Made by a program: the position numbers and the translations under genes. From Acidobacteriota bacterium (GTDB taxonomy: Bacteria > Acidobacteriota > Terriglobia > Terriglobales > Acidobacteriaceae): a DNA stretch of 9,258 bases. The notes under the pieces are model-generated. The model had not been told where the DNA came from and did not search any database. It saw only the letters and a program-made list of their open reading frames with translations. Position 1 is the first letter of the stretch; the number at the start of each line of letters is the position of its first letter. This document shows, piece by piece, positions 1-6,107 of the stretch. The stretch spans positions 1 through 9,258 of the forward strand of contig JAJXXG010000351.1 in NCBI GenBank assembly GCA_021781255.1, written 5' to 3'.

Positions 1-1
1 G

Positions 2-475
2 CAAGGCCTGGTCAGGTACGTGCCCGCAGGAACCGGCCCCGCCTATTGGGGCCCCGGAAGCCGGATGACGTTTCTCGCCACCGGCAAGGAAACGGGCGGT
101 GCCTTTTTCCTCTCCGAAATCATGGTTCCTCCCGGCGGAGGCCCGCCGCCCCACATCCACCACCGCGAAGACGAGTCCTTCCACCTCCTCGAAGGCGCGC
201 TGACAGTTCAGGTGGGTGGGAACACACTGGCTGCATCAGCCGGTGATTTCGTCTTCCTTCCCCGCGGAATCGCTCATTCCTTCAAGAACTCTGGCAACGT
301 GAATGCCAGGGCCCTTGTGCTCATCACCCCGGCGGGCCTTGAAAATTACTTCGCTGAGGTCTTCGATCCCGCTACCGATCGTTCCGCAGCGCCGCCGCCC
401 GTCAGCAGCGAGTTGATCGCCCGCGCGCTCGCCGCTTCCCCCAGATACGGGCTGGTGCTTCTTCCCCCGGCATAG
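2..475 (+). CDS. Cupin-domain protein, 5'-truncated by the window edge
   Basis: Small single-domain cupin, probably a cytoplasmic metal-binding beta-barrel; the substrate is unknown. Numbering from the GTG at 20, motif 1 is complete (G39, H45, H47, E52, G59) and so is motif 2 (G75, P81, G83, H86, N90). All four usual metal ligands (H45, H47, E52, H86) are therefore present. After the barrel comes a conserved-looking ITPAGLENYF stretch and an Ala/Pro-rich tail. The frame is open through to the left edge, and the residues before the GTG (LVRYVP) read as a natural continuation of the first strand. No Shine-Dalgarno precedes the GTG, so I treat the gene as starting outside the window. The stop is TAG at 473-475, and the next cupin begins 38 bp later, suggesting co-transcription. 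It could be a small-molecule dioxygenase, an isomerase or a binding protein; sequence alone does not decide. Confidence 0.85.
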   Translation, partial: QGLVRYVPAGTGPAYWGPGSRMTFLATGKETGGAFFLSEIMVPPGGGPPPHIHHREDESFHLLEGALTVQVGGNTLAASAGDFVFLPRGIAHSFKNSGNVNARALVLITPAGLENYFAEVFDPATDRSAAPPPVSSELIARALAASPRYGLVLLPPA

Positions 476-513
476 CGGGCCAAAGAGCCAGATTCACGAT
501 CCAGGAGATCCCC

Positions 514-993
514 ATGACGCCCCAGACCATCGGCCTGCAAGTCAATCCCGCCGACGAAACCATCCGCATCGGCCCGCTCGCCGTGCGTTTCCTGCTCACC
601 GGCGAGGACTCGTCCGGCACCGTCGCGGCCTTTGAGGTCGTCGTTCCCCGCGCGCAGCGCCTCGCGGCCCCGGCGCATAGCCACGACCACTACGAGGAAA
701 CCATTTACGGCATCGAAGGCGTCTTGACCTGGACCGTCGACGGCAAACAGATTGACGTGGGCCCCGGCCAGGCCCTCTGCATCCCGCGCGGAGCCGTACA
801 CCGCTTTGACAACAACACCAGCCAGGACGTCAAAGTTCTCTGCGTCATCACGCCCGCCGCCCTCGGCCCGCAGTACTTCCGCGAGTCCGCCGCGGTCATC
901 AACGCAGCCGCCGGAGGCCCGCCCGACCGCGCAAAGATGGCAGAGATCATGCGCCGCCACGGACTCACGCCGGCTCCGCCCCCTCAGGCGTAG
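514..993 (+). CDS. Cupin-domain protein (second of a tandem pair)
   Basis: A 159-residue single-domain cupin with no signal peptide, so probably cytoplasmic. Motif 1 reads H55, H57, E62, G69 (the leading Gly of the motif is absent), and motif 2 reads G85, P91, G93, H96, N100. The four metal ligands are thus H55, H57, E62 and H96. A segment ITPAALGPQYF after the barrel parallels the same place in the upstream cupin, and a C-terminal helix (about 135-152) ends in a Pro-rich tail. The start is well supported: AGGAG at 503-507 lies 6 nt before the ATG. The short gap after the first cupin suggests one operon. The family includes many uncharacterised proteins annotated only as cupin; a dioxygenase, isomerase or sensing role are all possible and I cannot choose between them. 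Confidence 0.9.
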   Translation: MTPQTIGLQVNPADETIRIGPLAVRFLLTGEDSSGTVAAFEVVVPRAQRLAAPAHSHDHYEETIYGIEGVLTWTVDGKQIDVGPGQALCIPRGAVHRFDNNTSQDVKVLCVITPAALGPQYFRESAAVINAAAGGPPDRAKMAEIMRRHGLTPAPPPQA

Positions 994-1026
994 CGCCGCG
1001 CCGCGGGCAACCAAAATCCACGCGGG

Positions 1027-1042
1027 TGGCCTTCCCAGGCCA
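1027..1042 (+). terminator. Small hairpin after the cupin pair, weak terminator candidate
   Basis: TGGCCT and AGGCCA form a perfect 6-bp stem around a TCCC loop, 33 bp after the stop codon of the second cupin. No T-run follows, so a rho-independent terminator is doubtful. It is the only simple hairpin between the cupins and the next repeat. Confidence 0.2.
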
Positions 1043-1055
1043 ATGAATTGGGTGC

Positions 1056-1092
1056 CCCATGCTTGGCGCAGTCTTATCGCGACAAGGGTGGG
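1056..1092. repeat. Imperfect REP-like stem-loop
   Basis: Bases 1056-1069 pair with 1079-1092 around a 9-nt loop (1070-1078). Of 14 positions, 11 are Watson-Crick, one is G-T and two are mismatches (1061/1087 and 1066/1082). The flanks GGGTG on the left and GGGAATC on the right look like part of the same unit, giving about 1049-1096. From memory, stem-loops with GGGTGCCCCAT-like left arms are scattered between genes in acidobacterial genomes; I could not check this. It lies upstream of the rsfS promoter candidate and could also serve as a 3' end for the cupin transcript. Confidence 0.5.
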
Positions 1093-1133
1093 AATCGAAG
1101 GCCCTCAATTTGCCCATTCATCCCGCCCGCAAC

Positions 1134-1162
1134 TTGCCCCCACCCCCTCAACGGTCTACGAT
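1134..1162 (+). promoter_or_regulatory. Candidate sigma-70 promoter for rsfS
   Basis: TTGCCC (1134-1139) and TACGAT (1157-1162) are separated by 17 nt, each matching 4 of 6 consensus bases including the most conserved ones (TTG and TA...T). Transcription would begin near 1168, just before the GGAG at 1171-1174. A second TTGCCC lies at 1110-1115. This is a consensus match by eye only. Confidence 0.4.
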
Positions 1163-1188
1163 TAAGGTTTGGAGACCATTGCCACCGC

Positions 1189-1830
1189 ATGACGACCTCG
1201 CAGGCCCACGAACACACCCGCATCCTGGTCCAGACCGCAGCCAAAGTCTGTGAAGACAAAAAGGGCGAAGACACCCGCATCCTTGAGCTGGACCCCATCG
1301 ACTCCGGCCTCGCCGACTTCTTCCTCATCACCTCAGCCACCAACGAGCGCCAGGCCACCGCCATCGCCGACGAAATCGAGTTCAAGCTCAAGCGCGAGTT
1401 CGGCGTCTACCCCCACTCCGTCGAGGGCCGCCGCCAGGGCGAGTGGATCCTGCTCGATTACGTCGACATCGTCGTTCACGTCTTCCTCGCCGAGCGCCGC
1501 GCCTTCTACGACATCGAGCGCCTCCGCAAGTCCGCCCGCCCGCTCACCCCCGCCGAGTTCGACGCCGAGCTCACCGCCGCCCTCGCCGCCAAAACCCTTG
1601 CCGCCCGCAGCAAGGCCGAAGCCGCGCCAAAGGCCGCGAAAGAGTCCCCGGCGAAGCCTGCGGCAAAGAAGGCTGCCAGGCCCGCAGCCAAATCCGCAGC
1701 CCCCAAAAAGCCAGCCAAAAAGTCAGCGCCCGCAAAGGAAGCCGCAAAGAAGAGCCCTGCCAAAAAGGCCTCGGCAAAGCCCGCGGCAAAGAAGAGCCCC
1801 GCCAAAAAGAAGCCCGCCCACAAGGCCTGA
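1189..1830 (+). CDS. rsfS: Ribosome silencing factor RsfS with a Lys/Ala/Pro-rich C-terminal tail
   Basis: RsfS (DUF143, formerly RsfA/YbeB) binds ribosomal protein uL14 and blocks joining of the 30S and 50S subunits, lowering translation when nutrients run short. The 213-residue product has the family fold at about 8-117: LDPIDSGLADFFLITSA (34-50), EGRRQGEWILLDYVDIVVHVF (split around E79, W86, D90, H97) and a YDIERL segment (107-112) where most homologues have the E-R-L-W end. The usual length is about 105-130 residues. Here residues 141-213 form a low-complexity tail with 23 Lys among 73 residues and repeated AAKKSPAKK blocks (185-193 and 199-207), resembling histone H1 tails. I chose the ATG at 1189 because the family homology starts there; a GGAG lies at 1171-1174, at a long spacing of 14 nt. 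A longer reading from a TTG at 1048 would run through the stem-loop and promoter. The usual partners nadD and rlmH are not adjacent. Confidence 0.93.
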   Translation: MTTSQAHEHTRILVQTAAKVCEDKKGEDTRILELDPIDSGLADFFLITSATNERQATAIADEIEFKLKREFGVYPHSVEGRRQGEWILLDYVDIVVHVFLAERRAFYDIERLRKSARPLTPAEFDAELTAALAAKTLAARSKAEAAPKAAKESPAKPAAKKAARPAAKSAAPKKPAKKSAPAKEAAKKSPAKKASAKPAAKKSPAKKKPAHKA

Positions 1831-1858
1831 CAAAATCTCCCGAAGCATGCAGGCCTTG
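1821..1858. repeat. Inverted repeat across the rsfS stop codon
   Basis: CAAGGCCTG (1821-1829) and CAGGCCTTG (1850-1858) are perfect 9-bp complements around a 20-nt loop, and the left arm overlaps the TGA (1828-1830). Each arm contains the self-palindrome AGGCCT, which raises the odds of a chance match. No T-run follows, so it is not a standard terminator. Confidence 0.35.
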
Positions 1859-1865
1859 CAGCGGC

Positions 1866-1993
1866 GGGCACGGCTTCACACGCTGCGCAAAATCTCGCCG
1901 CCAACAACGTTTTGTAACAGGGCACGACTTCACAGGCCGCGGAAAAACTCGCCGCTGACAAGTCTTGTAACAGGGCACGAGTTTACTCGTGCC
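1866..1993. repeat. Degenerate tandem repeat, about 53-54 bp unit, ending in a perfect hairpin
   Basis: Units begin with GGGCACG at 1866, 1920 and 1973, so the periods are 54 and 53 bp. The 16-mer TTGTAACAGGGCACGA occurs exactly at 1912-1927 and 1965-1980, and both full units carry a CTCGCCGC core. A weaker partial unit may start right after rsfS, since CAAAATCTC occurs at 1831-1839 and again at 1888-1896. The last unit contains GGCACGAG-TTTA-CTCGTGCC (1974-1993), a perfect 8-bp stem; the earlier units have decayed arms at the same place. This occupies most of the 328-bp gap between rsfS and the receptor gene. In the remainder (1994-2106) I see no gene. No reading frame here looks coding. Confidence 0.65.
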
Positions 1994-2106
1994 GCAAGTG
2001 GCTTCAAGTCAGCATGGCCTTCAGGCCCTGCGCTTCCGCACTCTCTCGTTTGCGCGCCTCTTGATCAGCCCGCCACACTTCCGCACACTCCCACAGCACC
2101 AAACAG

Positions 2107-2133
2107 AAAGGGCGCCCATCTCGGGCGCCCTTT
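2107..2133 (-). terminator. Terminator of the complete TonB-dependent receptor gene, probably bidirectional
   Basis: AAAGGGCGCCC (2107-2117) and GGGCGCCCTTT (2123-2133) form a perfect 11-bp stem around ATCTC. It starts 25 nt after the stop codon of the minus-strand receptor; on that strand the stem ends in TTTCTGTTT, a broken U-tract. A smaller hairpin CGGCC-AAA-GGCCG (2141-2153) precedes it. Because the stem is symmetric and the genes converge, it may also stop rsfS transcription on the plus strand, where only TTT follows. Confidence 0.75.
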
Positions 2134-2158
2134 GCTGCATCGGCCAAAGGCCGCTGGG

Positions 2159-5100
2159 TTAGAAGGTGAAGTGCAGCGCCAGACGGATGTTGCGCGACAC
2201 CTGATACAGGTAAGGCTTGCCGTACTGGCTGTTCACCGTCAGCGGACTGCCGCCGTTGCTGAACGCCTGGTTCATCGCCGTCACGTAGTCATAAGGATGC
2301 ATCGCCGCCGCGTAGAATGAAGCGCCGTCGATAATCCACTGACCATTCGGAGCGATGAAGTTCGTCGCGTAGCCCGAGTCAATCTGCTGTCCGTACGAAA
2401 CCACTGAATGCTGGTTCAGCACGTTGGCAAACGTGGCGTCGAAGCTCAATTGCTTGCTATCCGACACCTTGAACGTCTGCTTCAGGTTGAAGTCCGTGTC
2501 CATATACCACGGCGTGCGCTTAACGTACGGCGCGCTCGTGGTGATTTGGCCCGTCGCTGCATTCTGGTTCACGTCAATCCACTTGCCGCGATCCACAATG
2601 TCCGTCGGGAAGGCGCCCGGGAAGGCGTAGCCCACATCCAGATAGCTGGTCAGCGGAGTGCCGCTGTAAGCCGACTGGAAGATGCCGAAGTCCGTCGTGA
2701 ACTTCCGCAGCCACGGCAGGTCATAGTAGACATATCCCTTCAGCGCGTTCGGGCGATCGGTCGGCAGCAGGCCGCTCGATGAGCCACCCTGCGCGTTCCA
2801 CGAGAAGTAAGGCTCGTCGAACGAACGGCTGTTGTTCGGGGCGTTGCGGCCGCCGCCGCCGTCAGCCACATCGGAGCTGGTCAGTCCGGTGTAGTTGCCG
2901 CGGAAGTTGCTGTACGTGTAGGAGAGCATTCCCGACCAGTTGTGGCTCGGGTTCTTCATCACACGGAACTCCAGCCCGTCATAGCTGCGGGCCGCGGGAA
3001 TCACCTTCTGCGGCGGGCAGGTTGATCCCGAGCACGCCGGCGGATCAACGCCGTACAGGAATTTGTAGAAGCCATTGAACGTGTTGTTCACGCCCTGGCC
3101 GGGGTTGACGATCACAAATGTCTCACCCACGTCAGGATTGAAGATGGCCGAGTCTTCGATCACGTGATCGAGACGTCTGCGATCCCACCGCGCTTCAAAC
3201 GCAATGTTCTGGCTCATCTGGTAATCCACGCCCAGGTCGGAGTCGTGCTGCGCATAGGGCTTCAGTCCGGGAGCCGTGCCTTCTGCCGTCGTGCTGCAGG
3301 TTGGGCAGGTCGTCGGGAAGGCGCGCAGGTTTTGGTTCTCAAGGAAGACAAGGCCAGCCGGCGTCGTTCCGCCAAAGTTCGCCTGGCTCGTGGAGCCCTG
3401 GCCTACGCAGTAACGGTTGTTGCTGTCGAGCACCGGAATAATGCCCGCAATGTTCGGCGTGTTCAGCGCATACCAGCATTCCTGCCAGTACTGGCCGCCA
3501 TACGAGCTGATGGCCACGTTCAGCTTCATCTGGTCATAGAACTGGCCGTAGCCGCCGAAGACCTTCGCCTTGCCGTTCTGGAAGACATCCCACGCCGCAC
3601 CAATACGCGGAGCAATCTTGTCTCCCCATCCGAAGTTGATCGGCTTGGTGATCTTGGCCGTGACCGGCTGGTTCTCGGCCGGCAGGTACTCACGCTCCAC
3701 GCGAACGCCGGCGTTGATCGTGATGCCCTTGCCCACCGTCCAAGTGTCCTGAACATAGAAGCCGTGATTGAATCCGACAGCCTTGCCGCCGCTGCCAAAG
3801 TCGTTCACGTTGATCGTGCCGTACTGGCCTTCGCAGGAGATAACACCCTTGGGGTTGGTGGGACTTACAGCTGTTGGCGAGGTGTTGTACGTCACCCCCG
3901 GGGACTGGCAGTTATCAATGCCTGTCTGTCCTTGTGGCGAATAGGGATTCGTGACGCCGGGCCAGATCTGCACCAGCGGCGCATTGTAGCCCTGGAAGAT
4001 GTAGTTCGAGTTCCGGTGAAGCTGGTAGCCGAACTTCAGGTTGTGCGTGCCGGACTTGCCGCCGTGGAACCAGGCAACATCCTGGTCAAACTGGATCGCC
4101 TTGTTCGCATTCACGTGCGTAAAGTTCCCGGTCACTGCCTGGCTCACATAGCCGGCAGCCTGCGACAGTGTGGGCGGCAGCGGGTTGCCCTGCGTGTCGG
4201 TGTTCGGAGCGCCGCCGTTGTCCTCGAACAGGTCGATGGCGCCGGTCGTCGGATAACCGAAGTCGTGGTAGTTCTCAAAGTAGTAGCCGAAACGCGACGT
4301 AGCCACCAGGCTGTTGGTCAGCGTGATGTCCGCGCCCGTGTTCAACGTGACGTTCGGCGCCGTGTAGCCCAGGTTGTGCGCATAGGTGGACGGGCTTACA
4401 TAGTTGCCCGAGCACTGAATGCTCGATCCCGAACCCGAGCAGCCCGTGACCGTGTTGAAGTAGCCCTGCGTCGAGTCAGGCGTCGGCAGCGATTCGCCGG
4501 CCTGCCGCTGTGCCTGATACAGCCACGAACCGTAAACGCGAATCTTCTGCGTAGCCGCCGCATCGATGCGCGCCACGCTGTAGAAGGTGTGCGTGTTCTG
4601 GCTGAACGGAATCCTGCCGCCGTTCGGACCGTAGTTCACCGTCTGCTCGTAGGCGCTGAATTCAGGGTTGAAGCCCGCAAACAGGAAGATCTTATCCTTC
4701 AGGCGGTCATACACATGGTCGGCAAGCGCCTTCGGGAACAGACCCAGAAGCGGGCCGCCAATCGTCATGCCGGGAAAGAAGTCGCTCGTCTTCGGCCGGG
4801 TCGGCTGGTAGTTCTGGTAGGTCGGGTCCAGCGCGCCCCAATTCGTGGCCGTGCCGCTCGAGCTGGGATCGTAACGCGAAAAGGCAGGCAGTCCGCCGTT
4901 CATCGCGCCATCCTGGAACGACGTAAACAGCGATCCATGCCAGTTGCTCGTGCCCTTGGCCATGATCACGTTCACCACGCCGCCCAGTGCGCCGCCGTAC
5001 TCGGCCTCAACACCCGACGTCTTCATCTGCATTTCCTGGATGAAGTCCATCGGCACATTCGTGTGCGAGTAGCCGCCGATAATGTTCGCCGTCTCCTGGC

Positions 5101-5752
5101 CTTCCACCAGGTAGGAGTTCTCTGAGTCCGCGCCGCCCGCAATCGAGAAGCCGAATGCGCCGCCGTTGCTGCCGTTGCCCGGCGATACGCTGCCCGACCC
5201 GTTGCTCAGCATGCTGCTGCCCTGCAGCGGCTCGTTGCGCGCCGCCGGTGCAAACTGAATCACCGACTGGAACGACGTGCCGTGAGGCAGATTCTGCAGC
5301 GTCTCTTCGGGAATGTTGGTCAGCGTCGTCGTCGAGGTCGTATCGATCAGCGGCCCCTCCGTGCTCACCTGCACCACCGTGCTCACCTTGCCCACGCTCA
5401 GCGTGATGTTCAACGTCGGCAGGTGACCCACTTCGATCACCACATTCTGCTGCTTCAGCGCGTCAAAGCCCTGCGCCTTCACCGTCACCGTATAAGGGCC
5501 GGGAGGCAGATTGGCAAACCGATAGTAGCCCACCGAGTCGGTGGTCACCTGCTTCGAGCCCACCAGGGTCGGCGTCGAAACCGTAACCGACGCGCCCGCA
5601 ACTACGGCGCCCGAGGGATCCTTCACCGTCCCCTGCAGGCCGCCCGTTGTCTCCTGGCTGTACGCTGGCTGTTGGAACGTCTGGAGCATGAACCCCAGAC
5701 CGAGCGCCATGGCAAGCGCCAGGGCAACTCCTTGCAAGCGAATCAATCGCAT
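2159..5752 (-). CDS. Oar-like TonB-dependent outer-membrane receptor with carboxypeptidase-regulatory-like domain
   Basis: A 1197-residue outer-membrane active transporter, energised by TonB-ExbB-ExbD; the substrate cannot be read from sequence. The signal peptide has R2/R5, a hydrophobic core at about 8-23 and probable cleavage after AYS (30-32). A carboxypeptidase-regulatory-like Ig fold spans about 38-121, with GTVKDPSGAVVAGASV and GYYRFANLPPGPYTV as its hallmarks. The plug is about 145-275 (FSIAGGADSENSYLVEGQE, then EAEYGGALGGVVNV), and the barrel fills the rest, ending in an aromatic strand LALHFTF whose terminal Phe suits BAM recognition. The mature part has 10 Cys, several in close pairs. 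The start at 5752 is fixed by a strong GGAGGAG; the longer frame to a TTG at 5899 would bury the signal peptide. The family is often tied to carbohydrate or peptide/siderophore uptake. No SusD partner is adjacent. Confidence 0.93.
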   Translation of the reverse strand: MRLIRLQGVALALAMALGLGFMLQTFQQPAYSQETTGGLQGTVKDPSGAVVAGASVTVSTPTLVGSKQVTTDSVGYYRFANLPPGPYTVTVKAQGFDALKQQNVVIEVGHLPTLNITLSVGKVSTVVQVSTEGPLIDTTSTTTLTNIPEETLQNLPHGTSFQSVIQFAPAARNEPLQGSSMLSNGSGSVSPGNGSNGGAFGFSIAGGADSENSYLVEGQETANIIGGYSHTNVPMDFIQEMQMKTSGVEAEYGGALGGVVNVIMAKGTSNWHGSLFTSFQDGAMNGGLPAFSRYDPSSSGTATNWGALDPTYQNYQPTRPKTSDFFPGMTIGGPLLGLFPKALADHVYDRLKDKIFLFAGFNPEFSAYEQTVNYGPNGGRIPFSQNTHTFYSVARIDAAATQKIRVYGSWLYQAQRQAGESLPTPDSTQGYFNTVTGCSGSGSSIQCSGNYVSPSTYAHNLGYTAPNVTLNTGADITLTNSLVATSRFGYYFENYHDFGYPTTGAIDLFEDNGGAPNTDTQGNPLPPTLSQAAGYVSQAVTGNFTHVNANKAIQFDQDVAWFHGGKSGTHNLKFGYQLHRNSNYIFQGYNAPLVQIWPGVTNPYSPQGQTGIDNCQSPGVTYNTSPTAVSPTNPKGVISCEGQYGTINVNDFGSGGKAVGFNHGFYVQDTWTVGKGITINAGVRVEREYLPAENQPVTAKITKPINFGWGDKIAPRIGAAWDVFQNGKAKVFGGYGQFYDQMKLNVAISSYGGQYWQECWYALNTPNIAGIIPVLDSNNRYCVGQGSTSQANFGGTTPAGLVFLENQNLRAFPTTCPTCSTTAEGTAPGLKPYAQHDSDLGVDYQMSQNIAFEARWDRRRLDHVIEDSAIFNPDVGETFVIVNPGQGVNNTFNGFYKFLYGVDPPACSGSTCPPQKVIPAARSYDGLEFRVMKNPSHNWSGMLSYTYSNFRGNYTGLTSSDVADGGGGRNAPNNSRSFDEPYFSWNAQGGSSSGLLPTDRPNALKGYVYYDLPWLRKFTTDFGIFQSAYSGTPLTSYLDVGYAFPGAFPTDIVDRGKWIDVNQNAATGQITTSAPYVKRTPWYMDTDFNLKQTFKVSDSKQLSFDATFANVLNQHSVVSYGQQIDSGYATNFIAPNGQWIIDGASFYAAAMHPYDYVTAMNQAFSNGGSPLTVNSQYGKPYLYQVSRNIRLALHFTF

Positions 5753-5756
5753 TGAG

Positions 5757-5763
5757 CTCCTCC
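5757..5763 (-). promoter_or_regulatory. Strong ribosome binding site that fixes the receptor start
   Basis: On the minus strand GGAGGAG occupies 5763 down to 5757, with GGAGG ending 6 nt before the ATG at 5752-5750. This near-perfect Shine-Dalgarno, directly followed by a signal peptide, excludes the upstream in-frame starts at 5899 (TTG) and 5794 (ATG). Confidence 0.85.
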
Positions 5764-5883
5764 AAATTGAGTAAGAACCGGAAGACCTGAGCATCTTCAC
5801 GATCCGCCTTGTCTGCTTTCGCCGCCCGGACCGGTTCAGAAAACAGGGCCGATCAGCAGTTGAATGCTGCGTAAAATCTGAAA

Positions 5884-5912
5884 AATCAAGAAGTAACAAA
5901 TGAAGCCGTCAA
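5884..5912 (-). promoter_or_regulatory. Proximal promoter candidate of the complete receptor
   Basis: On the minus strand TTGACG (5912-5907) matches 5 of 6 bases of a -35 box, and TTGATT (5889-5884), 17 nt further, matches only 3 of 6 of a -10 box. It would give a leader of about 125 nt. The weak -10 makes this one of two alternatives. Confidence 0.25.
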
Positions 5913-5918
5913 CCCTGC

Positions 5919-5943
5919 GGATGGATGCTACCGTACTCCATCC
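5919..5943. repeat. 7-bp inverted repeat just upstream of the proximal -35 candidate
   Basis: GGATGGA (5919-5925) and TCCATCC (5937-5943) are perfect complements around an 11-nt spacer. Relative to the receptor it ends 6 bp upstream of the TTGACG box, a plausible place for an activator site, but length and symmetry alone are weak evidence. Confidence 0.25.
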
Positions 5944-6037
5944 CAGGGGAAGACAGGGGACTACTTGCTGAAAGCTAGTTGCATGACGCTTGCCAATCTC
6001 CGGCAGAGACCAAAAGATTTGTTAATTTATAGAAAAG

Positions 6038-6047
6038 TAAACGTTTA
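6038..6047. promoter_or_regulatory. LacI-family-like operator palindrome
   Basis: TAAACGTTTA is a perfect 10-bp palindrome with the AAACGTTT core and central CG typical of LacI/PurR/CcpA-family operators. It lies in the AT-rich island, about 25-35 bp downstream of the expected start point of the distal promoter candidate, where a bound repressor would block elongation. No regulator gene is in the window, so the assignment rests on pattern alone. Confidence 0.35.
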
Positions 6048-6078
6048 TCTCGAAGACCACCCTCAGACTCATGTGCTC

Positions 6079-6107
6079 GATATATGAAAAAATGGATGGA
6101 TTGTTAA
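6079..6107 (-). promoter_or_regulatory. Distal promoter candidate of the complete receptor
   Basis: On the minus strand TTAACA (6107-6102) matches 5 of 6 of the -35 consensus and TATATC (6084-6079) 4 of 6 of the -10 consensus, with an ideal 17-nt spacer. It is the best sigma-70 match in the gap, though AT-rich DNA gives such matches easily. The leader would be about 320 nt. A further TATAAA at 6031-6026 has no good -35 partner. Confidence 0.35.

Noticed and set aside
20..22. GTG as the true start of the first cupin
   Set aside because: The frame is open to the left edge with residues that fit a cupin first strand, and no Shine-Dalgarno precedes the GTG.
346..1014. 222-codon minus-strand frame under the two cupins
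   Set aside because: Antisense shadow of two well-supported cupin genes; no start signal or recognisable motif.
1700..1815. AAAAAG runs in the rsfS tail as programmed frameshift sites
   Set aside because: In frame they read C-AAA-AAG, which is not the X-XXY-YYZ heptamer, and the zero frame continues smoothly to a sensible stop.
1250..2320. 356-codon plus-strand frame overlapping rsfS and running through the repeats
   Set aside because: Pro/Ser/Arg low-complexity translation produced by reading rsfS out of frame. It crosses the repeat array, the terminator and the end of the opposing receptor gene.
3164..5125. 653-codon open frame on the plus strand, opposite the complete receptor gene
   Set aside because: Its Arg/Val/His/Ala-rich translation has no domain-like pattern and no ribosome binding site. 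It is the mirror of strong third-position GC bias in the receptor gene, whose own product is a clear family member.
5753..5899. N-terminal extension of the complete receptor to the TTG at 5899
   Set aside because: It would put 49 residues before a normal signal peptide and ignore the strong GGAGGAG just upstream of the ATG at 5752.
5764..5900. Riboswitch (for example cobalamin) upstream of the TonB-dependent receptor
   Set aside because: I looked for conserved B12-box or TPP core sequences and a matching expression-platform hairpin and found none; only short stems such as CAGCA/TGCTG are present.
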